A stretch of 64,000 bases of DNA, from NCBI RefSeq assembly GCF_019649055.1, contig NW_026570252.1:124001-188000 (forward strand). The letters are read 5' to 3'. The stretch's first letter is position 1. Each line of letters starts with the position of its first letter. Below the pieces are notes generated by a model. It did no database searches. It was not told where the DNA came from and saw only the letters and a list, made by a program, of their open reading frames with translations. Origin of the DNA: Paramacrobiotus metropolitanus (taxonomy: Eukaryota > Tardigrada > Eutardigrada > Parachela > Macrobiotidae). Positions 22,686-32,706 of the stretch are shown here, piece after piece. The translations under genes and the position numbers were made by a program.

Positions 22686-23140
22686 CTGTAGGAACAGCTG
22701 ACCGATTTCGTTTGTGGTTCTTTCGTGTCAAATTCCTTCTTGTAATCCTCGAAGTTTGGAATCTCATCAAATTCTTCTTCTTGACACGTCGGGCCTTCGA
22801 TTGGCGCTCTTGATAATGCATCCGCGTTCTCGCAGTATTTTCCCGGTTTGTATTCGATTTTGAACTGGTGACCTTGTAATGCCATTGCCCATCTCGTCAG
22901 ACGCGGGTTCATCCAAACTTTATTCGTCTCTGACCTCAGCAAGTTAGTCAGCGCCTGATGATCCGTCCTTACGGTAAATTCGGCATAATCGATGTACGGC
23001 TTGAATTTCCTGACAGCGACGCTCATCAACTCCTTCGTCTTCTGATGAAAGGTCACTTTCGTTTTCCCGCGAATCGCTAAGTTTTTTCGCTTTCGAATTT
23101 TTGAGCAGAGGTTTGTCCCCTTCTTTTGCCTTTCGTCCAT
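22658..23140 (-). CDS. Retrotransposon partial RNase H
   Basis: 160 codons overlapping the end of the protease ORF in another frame. It enters RNase H midway: KTKELMSVAVRKFKPYI is the block after the TTEKE motif, followed by FTVRTDHQALTNLL, which carries a catalytic Asp, and the C-terminal ADALSR signature. The first part of RNase H and all of reverse transcriptase are missing, so a deletion junction lies near 23040-23140. The end overlaps the integrase ORF. Confidence 0.75.
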   Translation of the reverse strand: MDERQKKGTNLCSKIRKRKNLAIRGKTKVTFHQKTKELMSVAVRKFKPYIDYAEFTVRTDHQALTNLLRSETNKVWMNPRLTRWAMALQGHQFKIEYKPGKYCENADALSRAPIEGPTCQEEEFDEIPNFEDYKKEFDTKEPQTKSVSCSYRWWNNEKND

Positions 23141-26100
23141 TTCGTGCGGCGACTCTTGGGTGACTCCTTGCTACTCGAATTCTCGTTGGTGACCTTTCTG
23201 ATTGGTCGGAGTTTGACCTTTCTTCGTCCGATTTTGACTTTTCCAGTTCATTTATGTTTTCAAGGCTCGTTAATGGCTTTTCGGTCAACTCGACCGGCGG
23301 ACATTCCTCACCGTTATCGAGTGACCTTTCCCCGTTTTTTGCCTCAGTTGCTGGGTTTTGCTGTTCATTCGATATTCGTTCAACTTCCTCTTTAAACTTC
23401 TTCCACATTTCACCTCTGTCCGTTAACATCTGTGCAATGTCGAAAGCCGACTTTGAACTTTCTTCCGTTTCATTCGATTGTTCTTCGGCTATCTCTTGGA
23501 CTGGTTCCTCTTTCTCTGCTTCTTTGACAGTCCCTTTATTGGCTTCATCCTGTTGAACTGTTTCGTAACCTTTAGGTCGTTTAGGACCAACGAAAATGCA
23601 GTTTGCCATCAGTTCTTCGGTGACCCATTCATCATTCGGAATCGTTTCATACATGCACCATGTATCACCGCCTCGTTCGGGGTAGTCCACTCCATCTGGT
23701 TCTGGTGCAAAGGTCACCTTTTTCTTTTGCATTAATCCCGGTAACCTTCTTTTCCGGGTTACCTGTAGTTCTCGCATTTCTTTTACGTCAAATTTGGGGA
23801 TTTCTTCCTCGAATTTCTTCCAATATTTCTCGAATGCTTTTTCGTTTCCCTCTTTTAACGCGTTGTAGTACACTTCAAGTGATTCGTAGACAGGTGTACC
23901 GAGTCCTGCCGGGAAGATGATCGTTCTCCCTTCGCCTTTATACATGTGGTTCACACGGAAGTCCCAGAAAAGGTCAACTCTCGCTTCTTCCCACATTTCT
24001 CCTTCTTCGGTCATCTCTTCTATCTCTCTTTCAAATCTCTTTTCGGTTGCTACCGGATCGAGAGGATCTTGGATTCCTTTCTCCACACGTTGCAACCAAT
24101 GGTTTAGCCATCTGCCTCTTCCGATTATAAAACTTTCCACGCATGACAACCACGTTCGATATCTATTCCAATGATACCGTTCGATGTGTGGTTTCCACAT
24201 TTCGTTTGTCCGCATGATGCTTTTCACTTCCTTCTGGGCATGACCTTTAAGGTCTGCTAATGCGGCATTACATCTTGGCCATTCTGAAAGGTCATCTTGG
24301 GAGGCATTTTCGCAACATTCCGTGCATTCCCATTGTGGTTGCACTCTGCACGGATCCTCAAAGTAACCGTGGTGACAACTCCCGGCTCGTTCTTCTGGAG
24401 TTAATGTACTCGCTTGAGGTTTCAGCTGTTCGTGTACTGTGGTATCTTCCTCACATTCGATTGGAGTCACGCTTTTATCCTCAGAGGATATTACGATGAC
24501 CTCTGGTTCTTTGTTTTTTCGGTGACCTTTCAACTGTTCGAGTGCCCGGTCGCGGATTTCACTTGTAAACATCTGTTCCTCTTCAGTTATTCGCTTCAAA
24601 ACCCGTAACCTTTCACTCTTTTTATCCTTCCCCACTTTAGCCGTCTTTATTTCCAGTGCCTCTGGTACTGGGATAGCTTTTTCAACACCTTTTTCTGTGT
24701 CTCCTTGCTTACAGTCATCTGCGATCATACTTCTCCCGTCCGGGAGAAATACGATCGCCTCATCCGTGTCTGGCGCGAGTGGTTCCTTTTTCCTTTCGTT
24801 GACTTTTTTGACATTTACGCTTTCGCTAATCTTCTCCGGTGCCTCTGGTACCGGGATTATCCGTTGGCTAATCTCGTTCTGCTGCACTCTCGTCATTCCC
24901 TGTGCCTCTGGTACTGGGATGACCTTTTCTCTTCCCTTTTGTGTCAGCATTGTCCGATTTAACGTGTTTTCGATCTCCTGCTGAATCATTTGCAACTGCT
25001 CAAATGGTGACAATTCTTTTCGCGTCGTCTTTTTCTTTTCGTTTCCCGGTGCCTCTGGTACTGGGATTAGCGTTTTATTAACCATTTGAGCATTTCCCGT
25101 CTGTTTTACAAGTTCGGTGACCTTTCCGACTTGAACTTTAGCGATTGGTTTTGGGTCATCTTCTTTCTCTTCTTCACCTTCGTTATCCATTAGTACAAAT
25201 TTCTTTTCCAAGAAGTCAAATCCCAGTAAGACTTGTACGTCGTCACACTTCGGTCGGACGTAGAAAGAATGTTCGCTTGTCTTCTTTCGTAAGGTCACTG
25301 GTGCTACGCAGTAGTGCGTCACCAGGAATCCTGACGTTCCGCTAATTCCGTTAATCTTCACCAGTCTATCTGGTGGCAATGGGAGCATATGAAGTCCATT
25401 CTTCTCGCAAAACGGTTTGCTGATCAGCGACGTCTCAGCGCCGGTGTCCAACATTGCGTTGACCTTTATGTCTCCCACTTTCACTTCATGTGTGTATGCT
25501 TCAATTCTCTTGGGCAATTTTCCGTTCTGAATCTTCAGTGTATGAATCTTACATTTCACGGGGATGAGCGATACTGGTCCCGGATCCATATCGGGGAGCA
25601 CTTGTCCTTTTGCTGGAGTGCTATGACCTTTCAGTATCTCGCTCAGCTTATCGATCCTATGTGGAACGTTAGTCCGAACATCGTAATATTTTCGCGGCTT
25701 TTCTTTACTTGTTCGCTTCTCTGTAGCCATTTTATCACCGGTGACCTTTTCCACATTCTGCACTTGCTCATTTGCTTTTGTGCTATCCATGTGACCTTTA
25801 GTCACTTCATTTATCGTCTGATGGATCAATTCCTCTTTACGGTTTTCATTTCGTTTATCTCTCAGCTTCTCAATGACTTCACTTGTTATTTGGTCAGCTC
25901 GCTTCAATTCGTCTTCTTCACCATCTCTCATCTCCTCTGGTGACCTTTCATATGTGACCATATTATATCCCTTTTCGGTCATCCACTCAATCACCTTTGC
26001 AGACACCTCGTTGTTCGTTTTCGTCGGGTCGATTTGCGAAGACATCCCGTCTGTTCGGGCTGGTGACTTGTCATTGGTATCCTTTTGCAGTGCCTCCGAT

Positions 26101-27398
26101 AAGTCCCGTGACCTTTCAACTGCGCCACTCTGTTGCATTTGCGCCATCTCGTTTGACCATTCTTTCTGTTCATTTTGCGCTAAGTCCTGTGACCTTTCGT
26201 TGCGCTTCATGACAAATCCGCCGTTTGTCAGCTTTTGTAAGGGGACTTTTTCTCCGTAATTCGGCGGTTTATCCTGTGGCGGAGCATTACGTGAATAATT
26301 CCAGTCGGCGCATGTCTTCTTATATTCCTCTGCGTTGAATGCTGGGACTGGGTTCGGTGACCCTTGCGCTGGTTTCCCGGTAACCAACTCTTCTAGTCGC
26401 TTTCTTTCACATTGCGTTCGCAACTGTTGCATGTCCCAGTAGTCCTCTTGTGACATTTTCGCTTTCTGCTTTGCCTTCGGCGTTACGGGTATCCACATCC
26501 CGTGATTCCCATTCGGTCTGTAGGCCACTTTTTGCCAGATTTCCTTCCGTTGCAGCGTTATTGCATCTACAAGTGAGTCTTCGGAGTCCTGTTGTGCCAG
26601 TTCGCTATTCTTTTGCTGCGCTGTTCGCAGTGTCAAGTCTGTTTCTTGACCTTTTAACACGACGCTGTCGCCGTGACCTTTCGCATTCGCATTCGCTCCT
26701 TGACCTTTCACTTGGATTTCTCCAACAGAAATTGACCTTTCATCTTTACTAATGACGGTGATATTCTGCTTAATCCATTCTTGCCTTATTCGCTTCTCTT
26801 CTTCGTCTTCTGAACAATTCCAAAACTTTGGCTTTGGTTCCCCGTAACAATCGCAGCTTGGCTCATTCGCCTTGTCGTTTTCTGCCAAAAATTTTCGGAA
26901 TTTTGCGTGCTGTTCGTTTTCCTCTTGCGCAGTGTCGTTCTGCGGTTTCTTCTGATTCAGGAGCGCCTGTTGAATCTTTGCATTTCGTTGTGCGCGTCGT
27001 TGCGCTAACACTTCTTCGCTGCAGTACGGTGACCTTTGATTTTGCTGCACTTTTTGCAGTGTCGCGCTACCGTCACGACAATTTCCACTCGCAGTACCAT
27101 TCTGCGGTGACCTTTGGTCCCGTTGCGCGTTTCCACTCGCAGTACCATTCTGCGGTGACCTTTTGTCCACTTGAACATCTCCACTCGCAGTGCCATTCTG
27201 CGGTGACCTTTCACTTTGTGACGGTATCCCTATAACCGTTCCATTATCTCTTTGCGATGACGGCATCCATATAGCCGTTTCTCTTTGCTGTGGCGGCATC
27301 CATCTAGCCGTTTCTTGTGGTTGCGGCATCCATATAGCCGGTCCATTTTGCTTTTTCGCTGACGGCATCCATATAGCCGTTGCAGTGGTCACGTTCAC
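22944..27398 (-). CDS. Retrotransposon long ORF: aspartic protease plus unknown linker
   Basis: 1484 codons; the frame is open slightly upstream of 27398, and the first codon is GTG. The N-terminus has about five TAIWMP-type repeats and RSPQNGTASGN repeats. The aspartic protease is near residues 640-750: MLDTGAETSLIS is the active site, and LLGFDFL a later conserved strand. Then come four or five (I/V)IPVPEAP repeats within disordered sequence, a Cys-rich patch (CTECCENAS) near 1040 and a Trp-rich stretch (WNRYRTWLSCVESF) near 1090, none recognised. Nowhere in 1484 residues are there reverse transcriptase motifs (no LPxG palm motif, no YxDD). This is where RT would be expected, so pol is internally replaced or deleted. 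Confidence 0.75.
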   Translation of the reverse strand: MNVTTATAIWMPSAKKQNGPAIWMPQPQETARWMPPQQRETAIWMPSSQRDNGTVIGIPSQSERSPQNGTASGDVQVDKRSPQNGTASGNAQRDQRSPQNGTASGNCRDGSATLQKVQQNQRSPYCSEEVLAQRRAQRNAKIQQALLNQKKPQNDTAQEENEQHAKFRKFLAENDKANEPSCDCYGEPKPKFWNCSEDEEEKRIRQEWIKQNITVISKDERSISVGEIQVKGQGANANAKGHGDSVVLKGQETDLTLRTAQQKNSELAQQDSEDSLVDAITLQRKEIWQKVAYRPNGNHGMWIPVTPKAKQKAKMSQEDYWDMQQLRTQCERKRLEELVTGKPAQGSPNPVPAFNAEEYKKTCADWNYSRNAPPQDKPPNYGEKVPLQKLTNGGFVMKRNERSQDLAQNEQKEWSNEMAQMQQSGAVERSRDLSEALQKDTNDKSPARTDGMSSQIDPTKTNNEVSAKVIEWMTEKGYNMVTYERSPEEMRDGEEDELKRADQITSEVIEKLRDKRNENRKEELIHQTINEVTKGHMDSTKANEQVQNVEKVTGDKMATEKRTSKEKPRKYYDVRTNVPHRIDKLSEILKGHSTPAKGQVLPDMDPGPVSLIPVKCKIHTLKIQNGKLPKRIEAYTHEVKVGDIKVNAMLDTGAETSLISKPFCEKNGLHMLPLPPDRLVKINGISGTSGFLVTHYCVAPVTLRKKTSEHSFYVRPKCDDVQVLLGFDFLEKKFVLMDNEGEEEKEDDPKPIAKVQVGKVTELVKQTGNAQMVNKTLIPVPEAPGNEKKKTTRKELSPFEQLQMIQQEIENTLNRTMLTQKGREKVIPVPEAQGMTRVQQNEISQRIIPVPEAPEKISESVNVKKVNERKKEPLAPDTDEAIVFLPDGRSMIADDCKQGDTEKGVEKAIPVPEALEIKTAKVGKDKKSERLRVLKRITEEEQMFTSEIRDRALEQLKGHRKNKEPEVIVISSEDKSVTPIECEEDTTVHEQLKPQASTLTPEERAGSCHHGYFEDPCRVQPQWECTECCENASQDDLSEWPRCNAALADLKGHAQKEVKSIMRTNEMWKPHIERYHWNRYRTWLSCVESFIIGRGRWLNHWLQRVEKGIQDPLDPVATEKRFEREIEEMTEEGEMWEEARVDLFWDFRVNHMYKGEGRTIIFPAGLGTPVYESLEVYYNALKEGNEKAFEKYWKKFEEEIPKFDVKEMRELQVTRKRRLPGLMQKKKVTFAPEPDGVDYPERGGDTWCMYETIPNDEWVTEELMANCIFVGPKRPKGYETVQQDEANKGTVKEAEKEEPVQEIAEEQSNETEESSKSAFDIAQMLTDRGEMWKKFKEEVERISNEQQNPATEAKNGERSLDNGEECPPVELTEKPLTSLENINELEKSKSDEERSNSDQSERSPTRIRVARSHPRVAARNGRKAKEGDKPLLKNSKAKKLSDSRENESDLSSEDEGVDERRCQEIQAVHRLCRIYRKDGSSGAD

Positions 27399-27478
27399 TG
27401 CAGTACCATTCTGCAGTGGTGACCTTTCCCTTTTATCCGGTGGTTTAGGGTCGGGTCGATCAGTAGGCTCACCGGTGC

Positions 27479-28939
27479 CTACTGATCTTGCCCGTTTCCC
27501 TGAACCGGCGCCCCACCTTGTTGCACGCCTAGCAAATTTCCTTGCACATTTCCTTGTTGTTGTCCGATATCGTTTGCCGGGTTAAGATTCTGTCCGTTGC
27601 CATTGTTGTATTGGCCACCACCCTGTTGGTAGTTACCTTGGCCGCCTCCATTGTTCTGGCCTCCTCTGAAATTTCCGCGGCCGAAGCCTCTGTTTCTTCC
27701 TCTGAAGCCGCCGCGGCCGAAGCCACCACGGCCGTAGCCACCGTTCTGGCCACCGCCATTTCCATTTCCATAGTTGCCGTTTCCATTCCCTTGTTGGTTT
27801 TGGAAGTTTGCTTTGTGTTGGTACCATTGGGTGATGAGGTCATATCCGTTTGCGACCGCTGGGCGCCAGCCACCTATAGCTCGGAGGCGTTGCCACTCGT
27901 TAAAGGCAAACAGATTCGGGTTCTGTTCTGGTGGTGTGTTGGCGAACTTGCACCCCTGTGTCTGATGGTTGCCGTACATACAGTACTGGCACATCTGCAC
28001 GTTGTTCGCCACCCATCCATCAATCATCTGGAACTTGAATTCGGTTCGTGACCCTTGATTTTGCTGTTGATTCCCTCTGAAGTTTCCTTGACCTTGACCT
28101 CGTCCCTGATTCTGGAAGTTCCCCTGACCTCCATTCCAGTTTCCATTTCCGCCGAAGTTTCCATTACCCACTCCCTGTTGTGGTAACCCGACATTCATGG
28201 GGGCCACGTTCTGTGGTGCTGGTGGAATCACATTCTGAGGTATTGGTCTCACTTGAGCCGCCGCCTGTATCGCAGCTACCATTGCATACGTAAGTGGCTG
28301 TCCCGTCTGACTGTCAATAAAGGTCACTTCTTTGGTGACCTCTTGCACCGGAGCCTCTCTGCGGTATTCGACCGGCTGCTGGACTGGCGCAGCTGCCATT
28401 CTCTGTTGCGGCACATTTTCGACTTGTCCAGACCGGATTGTCACGTAATCCTGGTTTCGTTGACCTTTTGGCGCCTTGTACTTTTCCTCTCCCGTTGCCC
28501 AATGTCGGAAGAAGTCCTTCACGTCCGTTGGCGTCTTGCACTTCTGTATGCGCAATGCCTTGTAGAGTTCGTTATCCCCTCTGCACCCTTCAATTAGGAA
28601 GCCGACTGCTTGCTTCTCAGTGATGATTCTTTTTGCCTTGAAGCGCATCATCGCCTGGTAGTACTGGTCAAGCGATTCTTTCCCGAGTTCAAATTTCCTT
28701 GCATAGGCCTCACGTAAGCCTAAGACTTCTTCATCTCGATCACCGTATTCGTCTTTGAATTTGTCCATCCACTCTGTTATTGAGTATTCGATTCCATCTT
28801 CTGCTGCGATGTCCTTTTCTCCTTCAAACCATGTTTTTGCAGGACCTTTCACTGCACTGGCTATCTCAATCATGATTTGGTCGTCCGTCAACTGATAAGT
28901 CCTTTGGGTTTCTTTCACCAATCGTGTCCACCCACTCAC
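27479..28939 (-). CDS. Retrotransposon gag: capsid and CCHC nucleocapsid
   Basis: 486 codons overlapping the previous ORF by four bases in the -1 frame; it has no ATG at its start (GTG), consistent with frameshift expression. Residues 1-160 resemble the retrotransposon gag domain (GWTRLVKETQRTYQLTD, LDQYYQAMMRFKA). A single zinc knuckle CQYCMYGNHQTQGC fits C-x2-C-x4-H-x4-C near residue 310. The rest is Gly/Asn/Gln-rich with RGG/RGF repeats, suited to binding RNA. The next ORF's frame is open upstream past this stop at 27479, so a second frameshift probably produces gag-pro. Confidence 0.8.
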   Translation of the reverse strand: MSGWTRLVKETQRTYQLTDDQIMIEIASAVKGPAKTWFEGEKDIAAEDGIEYSITEWMDKFKDEYGDRDEEVLGLREAYARKFELGKESLDQYYQAMMRFKAKRIITEKQAVGFLIEGCRGDNELYKALRIQKCKTPTDVKDFFRHWATGEEKYKAPKGQRNQDYVTIRSGQVENVPQQRMAAAPVQQPVEYRREAPVQEVTKEVTFIDSQTGQPLTYAMVAAIQAAAQVRPIPQNVIPPAPQNVAPMNVGLPQQGVGNGNFGGNGNWNGGQGNFQNQGRGQGQGNFRGNQQQNQGSRTEFKFQMIDGWVANNVQMCQYCMYGNHQTQGCKFANTPPEQNPNLFAFNEWQRLRAIGGWRPAVANGYDLITQWYQHKANFQNQQGNGNGNYGNGNGGGQNGGYGRGGFGRGGFRGRNRGFGRGNFRGGQNNGGGQGNYQQGGGQYNNGNGQNLNPANDIGQQQGNVQGNLLGVQQGGAPVQGNGQDQ

Positions 28940-31245
28940 TCTGTGTCACGACTGCCGTCAAAGGTCATGAGTGGTGTTTTCCTGGCCATCGAGTTGAGTG
29001 CTTTTGTCAATTGCACCGCTGTATTTTCTGCTCTTTGGTCATCATCTTCTTCGCTACTTCCGTCATCACTTTGATTTCGTCTCGTCTTTCCATAACGGGA
29101 TTTCCTTGGACGTTCCTGCCGGCTGGGGGGTCTGTCCCGTCGTCCTTCATCGATGAACACATTTGTTTCGATGTGCGGAGGAAATTGTGAAGGGTCACCT
29201 CGGCTCATATGCGGGTAACTTTCCGAAGGTGGCTCTTTGTCTTCTTTGCCCTTTTCACCTTCTCGTTCTGCTTTTACGCTTCCTTTACCGGTACCGGTTC
29301 GTAGTGGCATTTCAAAGTGGAAACTTTTGCCCGTGCCCGTTTCATGCGCCTTGCTGTAACTGGGCGGGGGGGACTCCACTGTTGCCGTTTTAACTCCGTA
29401 TTGTAGGAGTTGTTCATCTTTGTGCTTGTTAGACGTCTGGAGCGCCTTGTTCTCATCTTCCAATCGTTTAGTTCTCAGTTGAAGTTCTTCTCTTTCTCTC
29501 TTTAGATCAGAATTTTCCAGGTTGACCTTTCGTAAGTGTTCCTGCAGTTTAAAAGACTCCTGCTGGGTGACCTTTTCATTTTCCCGTTCCATCTTTTTGA
29601 TGTGCTCGACCAGCTCACTCGTTTCATTTTCGAGTTGCTGATACTGCCCAGCGGCTGATCTCAACTGATCCTTGATCGCGATCAACTCATCATCTTTTGC
29701 CAATGCTGTGGTGGTCATCTCGACGAGGTCAGTGTTCAGCTTTGCAATTTCCTGACTCTTTTGAGCGACCTGTTGTTGCCACTCTTTGTCCTTCAACTCC
29801 AATGTTGTGACCATTGTGTCCAGTCGCCGTGCTTCCTTCTGCCATTTGAGTCCTTCCTTAGTGACCTTTTCAATGTCTTCTGTGACCTTTTCGTTCTCCT
29901 GGTTGACCTTTTTGATATCTTCTTTCAGGCGTTCTCCTTCAGTAGCTGTAATGTCTCTTGCCTCTCGCATCGCTTTGATTGCATCATTGCGCAACTTCTC
30001 AGCTTCGTCCGCCCGTTCCTGATGACCTTTCGATTCGAGTTGCAGAGTACTGACAGCCTCCTCCCGTAGCTTCAGGTCATTCCTTAGTTTGAACGTCTCC
30101 GTTGCCAATGTTGTCAACCGTTGTGTGACCTCTGCGAATTTGGTCGCGTACTCGTCCCGTTTAGTTTCAGCTTCAGTGACTTTTTGACGCAACTGGTCAC
30201 ACTCGTCCTTCAATTCGGCCAAGTGCCGTGACCTTTCTGCTGATTCCTCTGACATGCTTTCATTAAGGTCACTGACTGCAAGATGACCTTCCATTTCTCT
30301 GTCATCTACCATTTTCAGATACTCCTCGGCCAGTTCCCTTTGCTTTTCATATTTCACCTTCCATTCTTCTGCTGTATTCTCCAAGTATCCCCGTTGTTGT
30401 TCCAACTCAAATAGCCGGGTCTCAAGCGATGTCAGTCTCTCTTGATATTCCTGTTTTCGTCTCGCCGTCTGATCTTCCTTATTGTGGAGTTCATCTTCCA
30501 AATCCTTCACGCGCCTCTTCAGAGTTGACGTGGGACTATTCGGTGACGGCGGTCGTACGTTGATGACCTTTCCCGTTTGTGTCCTTTCAATAAGGTGCTC
30601 GGGTATGTCCTTAAACGGTGTCATCCCTTCAGCACGATCAGCTTCTTTCATCGCGGTCTGGAAGGACATATTCATCGTCGCTTCGTCATCCGTAAAGTAT
30701 GACTCGTTCGATTCGTCTGAGACCATCGGAGTTGCCCAAAGGTCATCACCGACAGTCTTATCGTGCAGTGAAAGGTCATCCAATCCCAGTTCAGCCAATT
30801 CCATTTCTGTGACCTTTGTCTTATCCATTTCCATTCGAGTCAGGTTCACGTTTTTATCCTGCTCGTTTGTTCCGCTAATGGTAGCATCCAGCTGTGATGC
30901 TCCAACTGGTTCCACTCCTTTCCCTGTGGGCATTTCCTCCCCGGTGACCTTTTTCTGGTTCATCGGATCACTTCCCGCCACAGACGCGGGAGTGTTCTTC
31001 TGGTCGTCACTTGAACTTTCCTGGTTGGCGACCGCCTCGAGCGCCTTCTGATACGTGCTATTAGAGCCTCGTGAGTCCTTCTTCTCGAATGCCTTGGGCG
31101 CTCGAGTGTTCCGCTCGTGTCCAACCGGACGCGAGTACGGGTACAAATCTTTTTTGTACGGATTTGGTGCACCTTGCTGTGAGCTTCGAGAGCTTTTGCT
31201 TCCCTGACTGCTGTTGGATGTTGGTTCCTCTTGGTCTTTGTCCAT
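28936..31245 (-). CDS. Retrotransposon gag N-terminal part, long coiled coil
   Basis: 769 codons from an ATG at 31245. The first 230 residues are polar and disordered; about 235-640 is rich in Glu/Lys/Leu heptads (for example LKDECDQLRQKVTEAETKRD) and should form a long coiled coil, which is unusual for a gag protein. The C-terminus ends LMTFDGSRDTE, the usual opening of the Ty3/gypsy gag capsid domain, and then meets TGA. The capsid continues in the -1 frame in the next ORF, so the two are probably joined by -1 frameshifting or were split by a mutation. KVT, KGH and RSP tripeptides encoded by AAAGGTCA motifs recur along the protein. Confidence 0.75.
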   Translation of the reverse strand: MDKDQEEPTSNSSQGSKSSRSSQQGAPNPYKKDLYPYSRPVGHERNTRAPKAFEKKDSRGSNSTYQKALEAVANQESSSDDQKNTPASVAGSDPMNQKKVTGEEMPTGKGVEPVGASQLDATISGTNEQDKNVNLTRMEMDKTKVTEMELAELGLDDLSLHDKTVGDDLWATPMVSDESNESYFTDDEATMNMSFQTAMKEADRAEGMTPFKDIPEHLIERTQTGKVINVRPPSPNSPTSTLKRRVKDLEDELHNKEDQTARRKQEYQERLTSLETRLFELEQQRGYLENTAEEWKVKYEKQRELAEEYLKMVDDREMEGHLAVSDLNESMSEESAERSRHLAELKDECDQLRQKVTEAETKRDEYATKFAEVTQRLTTLATETFKLRNDLKLREEAVSTLQLESKGHQERADEAEKLRNDAIKAMREARDITATEGERLKEDIKKVNQENEKVTEDIEKVTKEGLKWQKEARRLDTMVTTLELKDKEWQQQVAQKSQEIAKLNTDLVEMTTTALAKDDELIAIKDQLRSAAGQYQQLENETSELVEHIKKMERENEKVTQQESFKLQEHLRKVNLENSDLKREREELQLRTKRLEDENKALQTSNKHKDEQLLQYGVKTATVESPPPSYSKAHETGTGKSFHFEMPLRTGTGKGSVKAEREGEKGKEDKEPPSESYPHMSRGDPSQFPPHIETNVFIDEGRRDRPPSRQERPRKSRYGKTRRNQSDDGSSEEDDDQRAENTAVQLTKALNSMARKTPLMTFDGSRDTE

Positions 31246-32706
31246 GTTGATCGGATAACTTGGACGCTCCTGTCAATTGTTCTCACACACAAGTTATTGT
31301 ATGGTTTATTCAATTTTCATAAAGGTCACTCTGTACCTCCGAAATTTTTCTAAGTGCTTATTAAAGGTCACTTTTCGACTGAAAAATTTCGACTAAGTCC
31401 CGTTTAAAGGTCACTTTTTGATAAAAAAGTTCGAGAGATTTGCCCTAAAAGGTCACTTTCGGACAAAACTTCGAAACAGCTTTTACAGTTTGGAACACGT
31501 TAGCGAATGAAATCCTACAGCTGCTGATATCGCTGTACCACTATTCAGTTCAATTTCACTTCGATAAAGGTCACCGTTCGTCAGTTTTAGATCATAAAGG
31601 TCACTTAAATAGATCAATTTGGTCAATTCCAGCTTTTCAGTAAAGGTCACTTTTCAAAGTCAAAGGTCACGTTCTGGTCCTAAAGGTCACTTTCCGACTC
31701 AACTCAACTCGAAAGGTCACTTTCCAACTCGATTTCTGTCAAAAGGTCTCTTTCCGGCTCGATTCCAGTTAAAGGTCACTTTCTAGCTCAATTCAATCAA
31801 AGGTCACTTTTCCTTTGTCTAAACTCAAAGGGTCACTTTCCGTCTCAATTATCTCATCTCAGATCAAATTTCCCATTACAGTTCGAGTTCAACGGAAAAT
31901 ACCCATTTACGTTGTTTACTTCGTTCCTATTGGTCCGCTAGCTCAAATTATTCAGTTCGAATTTCGACCAATCACGGCTCAGATAACTGACCAATCACGT
32001 TAATCCGTTTAAAATTTTTATCTGCCTGACGTCACGGTCAACGGCCAGACATGCGCGCCGTGTGCAAAACTCCGCCTACTTCTACGCTCAGCTCAGTACG
32101 GACCAATGAAAAATGAGAATTTTACCATGTAACCAATCCCGTAATTAATAACGGTTTTCTACCTGTTAACCGTCCGTTCCACGGGAAAAACGATCCAGAT
32201 GATCCAATTTTTTCTCCACTGTCCGTTCCCGCGCTGCCGCTTTTCCGTAGCGGTTGTGCCGCCCGCTTTTCGAATGCTACTGTGCCGGCTGACTGCCGTA
32301 GCAACAGTAGTAGTGCTCTACTCCAGTTTGGAGGAGTCTGATCTGGTCTTTTCCCGTGCGCCCCTTTTAGCGCTTCGCCGCTTGTGGCCCACGGCTTAGG
32401 ATTCGCTGAATCCTTGCCGAGTATCAGCGACACCAGTGTAGGTCTTCGCTGAAGACTCTACACCGAGGAACGCTGACGACTGAACTCTTGCACTCTTGCA
32501 CAGCAGTGGAACAGCACAGGTCTTCGCTGAAGACACTGTACCGAAAACCAAAGCTGGAAATCCGCGTCCAATGGAGGAAATTGCACCGCTTGTGGTGTTG
32601 CGCTTTGCTGTCCGTACAGACCTGTGCCTTACTGGTCACAGCGAATAACAGGCCAACTTTGCCTGACAAGTCAAATCAAATCAATTCACATCAGAGAACC
32701 GCTGTC
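31246..32706 (-). promoter_or_regulatory. Retrotransposon leader with an array of AAAGGTCA motifs
   Basis: 1.47 kb of non-coding leader. Between 31318 and 31806 there are 12 copies of AAAGGTCA, mostly extended to AAAGGTCACTTT, all on the plus strand, that is antisense to the genes. AAAGGTCA is the NBRE-type monomer site of nuclear receptors (NR4A family; related to ERR/FTZ-F1 sites). The LTR-proximal part has two GTCTTCGCTGAAGAC palindromes (about 32440 and 32519). A role as enhancer array or insulator is inference. Confidence 0.6.

Noticed and set aside
20147-28597. Plus-strand open frames opposite the retrotransposon genes (for example 25389-25943 and 27542-28051)
   Set aside because: They are antisense shadows of the biased gag/pol composition, with no recognisable domains.
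17298-31810. Regularly recurring AAAGGTCA motif considered as a CRISPR-like or satellite array
   Set aside because: The 8-bp unit has irregular spacing, lies on both strands and runs through long ORFs; no constant spacers, and the context is an animal LTR retrotransposon.
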